Below are positions 15,401 to 27,400 of a stretch of 64,000 bases of DNA, piece after piece. The stretch's first letter is position 1. Each line of letters starts with the position of its first letter. The stretch is taken from positions 34,786,601 to 34,850,600 of the forward strand of contig OX365948.1 in assembly GCA_947247005.1 (NCBI GenBank), given 5' to 3'. This DNA comes from Spisula solida. Lineage: Eukaryota; Mollusca; Bivalvia; Venerida; Mactridae. Under the pieces are notes generated by a model. It was not told where the DNA came from and made no database searches. It saw only the letters and a list, made by a program, of their open reading frames with translations. The translations under genes were made by a program, and so were the position numbers.

Positions 15401-18400
15401 TTTGGCCGTCTCACAAGTGGAGACAGACGTATAATTACTTCCTGCTGCGTCTAATAAGATATTAATTAGTACATTTACACACTTTTAATTTTCAAGAAAA
15501 AGACTGTTTCTGCATTATCTGTTATGCGGATATTGTGTCATTATTACATACATACACTTCTATACATATTTGTATATTCAAGGCTGTTTGCCTATGTTTA
15601 AGGTTTTCCCCTTGCATTCAAGTACCATTTTTTCAAGGCAGCACTTAATTTTTTTTCAAGTACTTGTCAAGGTTGAAACTAAATTCAAGGACTTTTCAAG
15701 GCCTGTGGGAACCTTGATGTTAGTTCATGCTTTATCTATCTGTGGTAAATTTTAACCTAATGACTGTTGGTTATTATATTTTTATATCTAAAATTCCTAA
15801 ATGCATTGCCTTTGTAGTGTTCTTAGTATTCTTAATACCAAATGAGCTTTATTTCTTTGGATATGTTGCATTTGTACTTGTGTAAGATAAATTACCATCA
15901 GGAAATTGTTTGAATACAATGAAGTAGCGATTGTGAGTGAATTTTATGTAAAAAATATTTGTTCTCTCTGAAATACAAATGTGTGTGAATGATAAAATTG
16001 TTGTGTACTGTTACTTTTCCCTACTGAAATAGTTCAATTCTGACATTTTCTATGGTGTTAATTGTGTTAATCCACAAGGCGAGAAAATGGTCCTTTAAGA
16101 TAGTCATTATAATTTATGGCAGACAAAATATAAATCAAAATGCATTATCGAAATATAATTGTATTCTACCTGTTCTCTATGGAATTATACCTGCAGGGGT
16201 GTCAATGGGACCAAATTTAAGATCAGGAAAATCATATGCAATCAACCATTTTTGCCAAACAAGAGGCCTTGATGACATTGTTACAAAATTAACTCAGATC
16301 GTATTGCAGAAAATTCTTCAGAGCAGACTTAATCTACCATAACTTTGCTATTTCTTGAAATATTTTGATCAAATAACTTCATTTTGGCCAGAAACCATTG
16401 CTCTTTCAGGAATGATAAATTCGGAATTCCGGATAAATCAGGAAAATTGACACCCCTGTACCTGGTAACCTTAATTCCTGATGCTTTTGATTATCTTTAT
16501 TGACCATTTCCATGTAATGTGGTTTATACGGCATAAGTCCCCTGCACATAGCAGTTTTGTAAACTTCAGTAACTATACAGTCAAGCCTGTGTAAAGACCA
16601 TCTGTTGTAACGGCAAGTGTCTCCATTGAAACGTAGTCTCAGGTTTTAAATATCCTTGAAAATGGTTTGATTAGAAATAAAATTGTGGTCTTCGTTCGCA
16701 GGTTGTCTTTCACACATGTTTGACTGTACTATTAGTGAAACAAACTTTGTACAACAATAACCATATCATAATATAAACCAATTTTATAGTACAAAACGTG
16801 TATTTACAAGCAATTGCACATATAAACATCTCAAGATTCATTGGTCATAATCTATAATATTCTATAAATAAGTATATGCATAAAAAGGAAAATGCAATTC
16901 TCAAACATACTAAAGAAAATAAGCATGACTTGAAATGATGGACGATATTAATTTCATACACATTAACTGAAAGCAATCGTACATATCCACTAATAGAACT
17001 AAAACATATCATACACTGATATCACTCATAGTCATACACATCATACACTGATATCACTCATACACATCATACACTGATAGCACTCATACACTGATAGCAT
17101 GTATACACTGATATCACTCATAAATACCATGCACTGATATCACTCATAGTCATACACATCATACACTGATATCACTCATAGTCATACACTGATATCACTC
17201 ATAGTTATACACTGATATCACACATACACTGATAGCACTCATACATATCATACACTGATATCACTCACAGTCATACACATCATACACTGATATCACTCAT
17301 AGCCATACACTTATATTACGCATACACATAATACACTGATATCACTCATACATTGATATCACTCATACACTGATATCATTCATACATATCATACACCGAT
17401 ATCATTTAAAAACCTCATACACTTATATCATTCATACATATCATACACTGATAGCACTCATACATATTGTACACTGATAGCACTCATACATATCATACAC
17501 TGATAGCACTCATACATATCATACACTGATAGCGCTCATACATATCATACACTGATAGCACTCATACAAATCATACACCGATAGCACTCATACATATTGT
17601 ACACTGATAGCACTCGCCAACTGATAAGACTCGTACACATCCACTGATATGTTATTTACAAATAAACACTGTGCAAATACACTTACTCATACTGTAAAAC
17701 AACCTATTTTTGCGCGCATCAAATTCCGTGGAATTCTTGAAAATGAAATTTTGTTGTGGATTACAAATAAAATGCTGGAATACTCTAGGTGTATTGGAAT
17801 GTTAATTAATAGCAGGAGATTATATTTCATATTGAATCGACCTCAAAATAAACATAAATCTATCCCTCGTGAAAAGTAATGGTTTTACAGCGAGAATTAC
17901 TAATTGGTATGGTTAGCATTGTACAAATCTTGATTGCATGTACATGCATAACTTTAATACCTCTGTCAGATATAATCTACAAGAACATAGTCTTACATCA
18001 AGCAAAGTCGAATGCATGTTAGAAACAATATATACATGTCCTCTAATTATAATGTGTACCTGAATCAAAAGTGTAAGAACTAAGACACACTTTAACACTT
18101 TCAGATACCCATGGACATTGGCCAAGTTTTCACACCTATGGACCCAGCAAATGATACATAGTCATTTTAGCAAAGTTCAAAATTTCACAAAAACCCTTTC
18201 CTACATGATTTATTTGGTAGAGTTTGGCTCTTCTGGAGCAAGGTGTGTCAAAATCAGCCTTAAGTCATTAATACCAGTTTCGTCATTTTTCAGCACTCAG
18301 TCTCTGTTCAAAATGCCATGAGCATAATCGTATGTCTTCAGTACCTTCTTTGCATGTACATGTACTGTCCACCTCCCACTTTTCTTTCCATAGCCTTTGT

Positions 18401-21400
18401 AACCTGAAATGTTGTAATACAGTATCGGTTTATGTAACATACAAATCGGTCACTGTTAGCTAAGCAGTGAATGGGATTATGTCCGATATGTGTTTGTTGA
18501 GAACTATTCGAGTGACGCCTAAATAAGTTAAAAGTTTGCTTTTCAAGCAATTGCTAATTTTTCATAGGAAACCTTTGTTGTGTCATTAACCTTCACACCT
18601 GGGATCATGGTCAGTGGATTATTAATCACTTCATATGATTATAACTTTTAGTTTGAGGCTAAAACACTATTGCAGGGCTCAAATTCACAATGTTTGGGTA
18701 AAGAGATGGGTACCCAACTCATCAACAGGAGCGGATACAGGATAAGGGGTTGAGGGGGTCACATGTACATGTATTTACCTCACCCCCTCCAAGAAAGCGT
18801 GCAAGCTGAGCGTGCTAGAAAAAAACTGTTTATCTGAGCAAAATGTCATACAACCTCATTCTCTATCTTTTAGAAAAATGATTATGCGAGCAAGAAAAAA
18901 TGCATTTTTATTTGAGCAGCATGCTCCACATACACGTTCGATACAGATAACATTAATTGATACAATGATAGTATGACTGCAAGCGAATTAGCAAGACTTA
19001 ATGCATTGTTTATCTGAGTAACATGCCCGAAATATTCATTGGAAAAACATCATAGTTTTCTCAAGTAAGTTTTCTCAAGGAACTACCCAAAAAAACCTCA
19101 TTGTCCCCTTGATAAGATTCATTGAAGATATTCCTAATGCTAGCGAAGCAAGCAAGAAAAATAATTACTCATATCTTAGCAGCATAGCCCAGATTACAAT
19201 AATTGACTTGATATATACTTGTCAAAGTCACCTAGAAAAATGCAATGTTTATCTGAACAGCATACCCTTCGATGGCAAATGTTTGCTTACTAAATTGTTG
19301 TTACATTCAAAATATTACAAATTGCATAGACTCCACAGATTTTAGGGGGTGCATGCTGGGTCCCCCCTCTAAATTAGCTAGTGATCAAACACTAAGCTTG
19401 GTACAGCACATGATTTACCTTATGCTGGTGTATTTGTGATCCCTAGACTTATACTTTAAAATAGCTTTGCTTCCTGATGACAATAACACAATTAAATTGA
19501 CACTATGGGAAGACTGCAATCATCATGATCCTGATTTTGCAGTTATTTGTTGATGATTACAATGATGAATCATACCTTTGTATCCCATCTTCATTGATAA
19601 TACATTCTCTATCCAGATTCATATTAAGGTCTACAGCAGCCAGAAGGTTCCTACATCTGTACACAGGTGGAGAATATAAGAGCCTTTTAGAGCAATAGTT
19701 GTATGTGTTCAAAATCTGCTGAACTCCTGAAATATGAAAAAAACCTTTGCATACAAATTATATAAGCAAGATAAACTTAACTGAATCAAGTGTGGAACAT
19801 ACAGAACAAACTACTGTACAGAAGGATTTGTTGGTTCCTGCAAAATTCTCTCACCAAAATTCAAGGACTATCCAAGGATTTTTTCAAGACAAAATATGTA
19901 TTTTCAAGGCATTTTCTCAAACATTTACAAAGGTTCAATGGTACAAAAATGTCATTATGCACTGCAATTTTATACACTTTTTCTAGTGACATCACACACA
20001 AGAATACCTTATTGAGTTCAATTTATTACGATTAATTTCCAGTGACATTTGCACCCATACATTTCTGTACATTAAATTTTTGAGAAAAGAGTGTCTGGTT
20101 CATTCTTTACACAGATGATGTGCCATTTTGTCAACATCCATAAACTTCAATGGATATTCAAGGCCATTTGTCTGAATTCAAGGATTATCAGTTGAATTCA
20201 AGTACCATTTAGTCATTTTTTTAAGGTAGCACTTCAAGTACTTTTCAAAGTTTGAACCAAATTCAAGGACTTTTAAAGGCCTGTGCAAACCTTGGATTTA
20301 GTAAAGGAAAATAATAAATCATTACCACAAATTGTATGCATCTGTTTGATTCTTTGCATGAAAACCAGAAATGATTCACTATATCTCTAGTCCACTAACA
20401 AAATTCTGGTGTTTTTTTCAACCAAAATTATAGAACTGTCCATCATGATTGAGTGAGCTAAACATATTTTCAAACATGTATACATTGTTTTGAGTATCAA
20501 CTTCACTTGGACTTATCAAAGTGTATCTCATAGAGCAGCATATCTACTATCATGAAAGGTTGAGGTTAATACAATATCAAAAAAAAATTCAGTACATGAT
20601 ACGCACATTGACAGAGCATTAACTTGTCACCTTATGCTTTTGAATGCTTGGCAAACATGTTATTGTGTTTTATCACATATATTACATGCATGTCTTTAAC
20701 AAGTAGAGAAGTATTCAGTTGTTTGTTGTAGAGCAAGTTAGAACTGGTTGACAATTGAATCAAGAATTCTGACCGTTACATAAACGTCTGAGACAGTGTT
20801 AACAATATGACCCCCAATACATTACAGACACTTATACTTACAGATTTGCTGACAAGACAAAACTAGGTTCATACTCCGCATCATCCAATCATCATAGTTA
20901 GATTCATGTAGAGTGATATCAATTGAAACACTGAAAACAACAACAAAAAGAATGTCTCAATTAATGTTTCCGTAATTATGAGACTAAAATAGCAACATAC
21001 GTAACGTAAAATTCAAGTTTCCATGACCTTATTTATAACTTAATGTTTCCATGACTTTCAGACAAAAACACTTTCTACCAGAAATTGAAAATCAGTATTT
21101 AACCTGGAGGGCAAAAAGTCAGACACTGGCAACACTCATTCCAACCAGCCGAGAACAAAAAACATAAAATGCACAATGCCCAACACACAAACCAGAATAT
21201 GATCCGCCCAAGACCCATCTGTCTTATAGCCGAACAAACCGATTTCAGCATGCAGAATTTCAGAAGCTGAATCATTCAGCTATTAGACCACTCGGTCTGG
21301 GGCTGATCATCAGAATGCCCATGCTGAATGACTCAGCTCAAACAACATATGATATTTTCTTAGCAACATGTTCAAGATTGTGATATTTAACACTTACCTA

Positions 21401-24400
21401 ATAAGGTGACTTCTATGTTGAAGTCTTTATTTATTTGAACTGAACATTTATAATTGAGATAACTAAGCAAAGTAAGAATGGACTGTGATGGAATGAACGT
21501 CATTACCCTGAACTGCTTTCATCAGACTGGATTGTTTCTTCATCCGACATTTCTGACTTGTCTCTGAAAAAGAATATTTAGTATCTTTTCAATATATTCT
21601 GTATCAGCAACTTCTCCACATGTGGATTGTGGAGGAAAATAAAAATATGTCACATAATGCTATTGTAATGCAGTTTCCATCAATTGATGTAAATTTAGTT
21701 TGTAATCATTATGACATTGTCGTTAGAGGAAAGCTAGAATAAGAACTCTTTCAGTTGTCCCTAGGTTAGGTTAGTGAGATGAATTCCAAACCCATAAGTG
21801 CTGGTTCGATTCCAGAAGTGACAGGTCATACACTTCCATGACATAAATGTTAATTTTCCTCCACATGTGGAGAAGTTGCTGAATTCACTTTAAAGGTACC
21901 AGTGGAACATAAAATTGTGAAATATTTCTTATCCATTTATGAAGCCAGTAAACATGGACATTTTTCTCTTAAACATAATGTGTTGGAAAATTAAAATAAA
22001 ACAAGAGACACATATGCCCCCATGGCAGCCCAATAGTCAGAAATGGTGAAGGTCACACTCACCAGAGCGTTCTTAGGTTATTGAATGGAAAAACAATTTG
22101 GTCTACCGACCGACTGATCATCATGTGCAAAGCAATATATACACCTTCTTCAAAGATGGGGTGGGTCATAATGAGTCGATTTAACATATAATATTCAAAC
22201 ACATTATAATTAAGGATACATTTTATCCAATTGACCAATTATGCAACCTTCGAATGAAACAAACAACAAATAAATACCTTTTATCTGGGATGAATAACTA
22301 TTCGGTTCCAGCTTTTATGAACCACCAAGTTATGACCAAATTCTGTCAGGAGATATTTCTGATACAGGCAGGTTACATAGTGCCTGTACTACTGTAGTTT
22401 TATAAGCCAGTGAACCTGGTGTTGCCTGTGTTAGGTTTTGAAGGCCACATGGAACAGGGTGACTGCTTGAACTGTTGGAATAGATGACTCAGAGTCAGGG
22501 TAGTAGTAACAATTTGCTCAATAGTTGCTCATCAAGTCTGAAATATATGAATGTTCTTCAGAATCCTGTTACTGATAATAGGCCTATATCATATGGCTAT
22601 TTGTGTTCATATTTTATAGGAAGTGGCTAGAGATCCGGTTACCGGATCTCAATACAATGCTTGTAGTACAGGCTAGAGGTCCGGTAACTTATTTCATATG
22701 TATAAACCACATATTTTATGTTGTGTCAAGAATTTCCATGACATAAACAAGTGTTTACCTTGTTGTACAGGTTTAATAGTATTTGACAGAAATGTTAATC
22801 ATTGACTGTGAATAACAGTGATCTGGAGTGTTTCTTCAGGCCTACACGTAAACACAAAATATTGATCTGCGTTGGACAACAAGTGATGCGAGAACTAAAA
22901 CACGTTTAGAAGGACTTAAAGTCTAGAGCCTGAGGGGTACCACACATAGTATTTCGGTCACTTTTACACAGACACACTGACAGTACCACAAACTCTGCAA
23001 AGTCTCAATAAAGTTATATGCAAGATCAACCCATCCATCAAGAAATTATCTTAAAATGAGTTAGTATAAACATGACATTTTGTGTTTAAAATATGACAAC
23101 ATAAATAATTTATTTGAAATCAATTAATGGACCTCTAGCCTGTCCTACAATCATTGTCTAGACGGCTGGTTACCGGACCTCCAGACTCCAGGTCTAGATG
23201 TCCGGTTACCGGACATCTAGCCACTTCATATTTTATAATCAAAAGAAATTTACATGACAAATCTCAGTCTTAACTTCATGAAGGCATTCCTTAAATAAAC
23301 TATGGACATAAATGAATAATCACATATAATTCCATGAATAAACATACAGTCAGGTTATAATAAATTTATAGAAAAACTTAGTTCGAAAAAACAAGTGAAT
23401 TGAGAAATTTGAAGTCCATGAGATGAAGAGTCTGATCATAGTCAAACCATTTCGACGCAATCTATATACAGGGATGCCTATATGTAGTGGCTGGACCGTC
23501 AGAATTTAAAGCAGCCACTTGCAGACAGCTTATCTGTCTAAGTCTTATCAGTGATCGAGCGTCGGGTACGAAATTGCCAAGGACGGCACTGGTTCGTGCA
23601 ATTTTCAAAGCGATACATGTATATATCGAGCACTTGTATAGTACAATATTGCTGAATTAAACAAATATATACATATGAGCCGTTACGTTGATACGGGCAT
23701 GCATCTCACAATTTAAGACGAATTTTGTTTTCGCTACCTGTCACTGTCACAGTGTCAATCAGAGATCCTTGACGAAGTTCGCGTCGGACTTCAGCGACAA
23801 TCGACTTTTCCAGTGTATCCATCAAATGAATAATCTCCCGATATGGACACAGGCCTTACCAAAGTCCCGCATATAAGCATGGTTCTGTCTTTTCTTAGCA
23901 GATTCCGTCACAACTGGCTTTTTGTTGTCACATCATCCGCCATTTTTGTTGTGTATGACGTAAATCTCATTAATATTCATGTTCCGTGGGTCACATGATT
24001 CTCGAATCGGTAATGTCCGGAGCCTCGTCGTGTTACTTCGGTAATTTCCGCCACTTAAAAAAACTGCCAGTTTTTTTAATTTTACGAATATTTAAATTAT
24101 TTTTTCTGTTACTTGCAAGCAATTTTCTTTTGATTTTATTGTTTCATTCTGCCTATTTAGTGATGAATTAACTGTCTGAAATGTGTTTTTTGTCGTTCAT
24201 TGATGTAAAATATGCGCCAGGAATACCTTTAAACGTACACACATTCAGTTTAAATAACCATTAAACGTACACACATTCAGTTTAAATACACCCACATTAA
24301 ACGTACACACATTCAGTTTAAATACACCCACATTAAACGTACACACATTCAGTTTAAATAACCATCAAACGTACACACATTCAGTTAATAAAATACACCC

Positions 24401-27400
24401 CCATCAAACGTACACACATTCAGTTTAAATACACCCCATGCAGTTTTATTTAAACTGAACAATTTTTAACCAAAAAGACAACAAAATGAATTTTTCAACA
24501 TTTTATTATCAACTATCCACAAATGTAACTCATTCTTTGTAACAAAATAAGTAGTGAAACACTGTCTTTCATACTAACTAGATTCACTTTACATGTTATC
24601 ACTCAACATCAAAGCAATAAAGACAAACTGACATCTTATTTTACTAGAATTTATCAAACATAGAAATTAATCCCCAAACTACTTTGTTTCATATACTGCT
24701 TATACTAACAACAGTCTTAACAGACAAACTTAACAACTTACAGTGAGATATCGGGCATCAGACATATCAGACACACTGTACACCATACATGTATAATTAC
24801 TACATACATGTACTTGATAGGTTCCCACCATGCTGCGTAATAAAACTGACCCTGAAATTTCAGCTTTGAGATAATCAGTATTCTGAAGAGTCCGACTTGG
24901 CTACCCAAAATGGGACCCCGATCCTGAGATATACATTTATATAGAACAGAGAATTTGACACAATTCTCAACCTTCTATTAGCATAATTCAACAGCTGATA
25001 TATTGTCTATAGCGGAAAGTATTATGAAGGAGGTGATACCAACACAAATCAAAAGGACTGATATTGCACTATTAGATCGCGGAAGTTTATATGTTCAACG
25101 CAAGGACCTTGTATTATATTCATGCATAAAGGTCAGGATCAGGTCAAATTCTCTGTGCTATATGTACGGTAATAATTACCATAACTATGTATTTGTTTCT
25201 AACTCCAAGTATTTGTCAACCTCTGATGTAATAGATGGTATAACCCCCAAGGATTCATTGGAATCATCAGATTTAGATTGTGCTGCTTGCTGAGATTTTA
25301 TGACTTCTACTATTCTAGATCGAGTTAAGTGCTCTTGTCGAAGGTTTTCTGTAGGGTCCGTTAGGACTTTTTTTAGAGTCAGGCTACTGGTACCTGGTCC
25401 AGCATCTTTACTGGTTAGGGGAGGTATCATGCTCACTTTAGGGACCTGACCCTCATGTAACCAAGCCCCTTTTTCAACTAAACAGGCTGTGGGTGGCAAG
25501 GAGGATTCTACATTATCAATCTTAACAATTACCATTTCTTTCTCATGAATTCTAGGAAAACCTTGGATTTTCGAATTAAATATTTTAGTTCGAAACACAC
25601 TTGGAACAGAGGAGCTGTTGACACCTTCTGTCACCCCGGAATATTCATCATCACATTCAGGCGTTTCAACAATAGTGGATAGTTCAGACTGTTTTACTGT
25701 TGCTAATTCTGTAACAGAACGAGGTGCAACAAATGTAGGTTTTACTTCGCTGGAGTTTTGAGTAGTGACTACATCACTTACTACAGGGAAACTTTTTGGC
25801 CAGGATGGCAAGTGAACTGCTGGTGATGAGGGAACAAACTTTTTGGGGTCAATTACAGCATTAATAATACCAGTAGATGATTCAACAGATACAACACAGT
25901 CTTTGGGAAGATTTCCCATAGGTTTAAAAACAACATACCCTTTGCCTGCTGGTAAAACAACATCTTCAGGACTAGCTGGGATAGCATTACTCGTAGATAT
26001 TGGCATCATTATTGGAAGATCAGTAGGATCACTCACTAAAGAACTCTTTAACACAGATCCCACACATATAGTGTTAGATTCAGAATCAGGTTCAATAGAT
26101 GCACTAGGTGTGCTAGAACTTAGTACTAGAGTATCTATTGTTTGTGTCACAGAGGTAGTACTCTTAGTAAGTGTTGTTAATGCGTCATTATTTTTAGGTA
26201 AGTTTATTGTAGTTCTATCACTGGCTGTGTTTGGTGGTGCTCGTTCTGTAGATTTTCCTAGAAATGAAGGATTGGGAATGGTCAACATGGCTGCAGCATC
26301 TACGGATTCTTGCATGTTCTCTCTGACTTCCTTTGATTCGTAGTTTCCAATGTCAGAACCTGCCATCGACACAATTTTTGGAATGAATGCAGCAAGGGGT
26401 GAAGATAAAGCTGCCGAAGTGAGTGAAGATTTTGTGGTACCAACTGAAGTTTTCATAGTGATGGAATCTACAGATGATGACCTCTGTGCTGGACGTGGTT
26501 TGTTACGTCTACCAAGAATATTTGGTCTGGACACAGACCTAACAGGTTGCGACTCTGGTTGTGGAGCACTTGGTGGATCAGATGGTGGCTCCGTCTTCAC
26601 AACATCAACTGCTGGCGGTACTTTATTGAGATTCATCTGCTGTCGTTGATTATACTTCTCCAATTCCTTCACAAGATTTATACGGGGTGTAGTGATGGAC
26701 GAACCACTTGAAAAGTCTAACTGCTTGGTGAGGATCATGGGACGTAGAACCCTGTCAGAGGCTAAAATATAAACAGAATATCTACACATAAGCATAGGAC
26801 ATAGGACCCAGTCAGAGGCTAAAATATAAACTTGGATCAATTATACAAAAAAAGTTAAAGAGCAATCAGTAAATATATTGTAATATTTATAATTATCAGC
26901 ATTTTATTTAAAAGGAATAAGCTGAGTTACAGTTATTTAAATTATGTTTAATACAGTAAACATTACATATAAAGTGATATTTAACATTTCATAATAATCA
27001 TATTAAACAGCCAAAGTAACCTCAAAATATGTAATTGATAATTTACAACATCTAACAAAGTTTCAGAATATTACTGACAGCAAACTGGGGCCGGGATTAC
27101 AACGAATACTTACACTCAGCACTCAACACTCAAATATTGAAAATGTAATATAATAAGCTATTATTTGTCCTAGATTGCAAATTTAGATGAGGAAAATGTC
27201 TAAGATAGTTAACGAGTGTTGAAAATAACATTTAATACATTTTCTTTGCTATTATTTGTTATTTATAAGGTATAGATGTAATTATTGAATCTGAGTGCCA
27301 CACTCAGCACTCAGACTGATAAATTACGATTATAGCTTAAAAATTATACTAAATTACACTAGGAAGTGAGCTAAAAATAATATTTAGTACACATTTTACA

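Larger units (their letters stand above)
11613..15470 (+). pseudogene. Decayed gene for a P2X7 intracellular (ballast)-domain-like protein
   Basis: Four exon-like blocks: 11613-11663 ([17 protein letters not shown], donor GTAAGA), 12241-12449, 13222-13445 (donor GTTAGT) and 15267 to about 15470. Block 2 is 209 nt, not a multiple of three although it enters and leaves in phase 0, and has an early TAG. Block 3 reads [20 protein letters not shown], then after a frameshift [20 protein letters not shown], where TGA stands at a conserved Trp. A further stop and shift precede [12 protein letters not shown]. Block 4 contains [25 protein letters not shown] and shifted GDRR/SCCV remnants. The WCxCxxCxxMP and SCCV motifs belong to the P2X7 C-terminal domain family, widespread as standalone genes in invertebrates. 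It lies antisense in MYT1 intron 11. Confidence 0.75.

Noticed and set aside
17000..17640. CRISPR-like regular repeats
   Set aside because: Repeats are directly tandem without unique spacers, and the DNA is eukaryotic.
18058..18125. Possible extra minus-strand exon ending at a GATTCAG|GTACAC donor
   Set aside because: No convincing acceptor, and it lies beyond the stop and poly(A) signal of the nested gene.
21755..21830. Functional tRNA gene
   Set aside because: Only the B box is good; the segment is enclosed in an inverted-repeat element.
25843..26649. Plus-strand frames of 166 and 99 residues
   Set aside because: They are antisense shadows of MYT1 exon 11.
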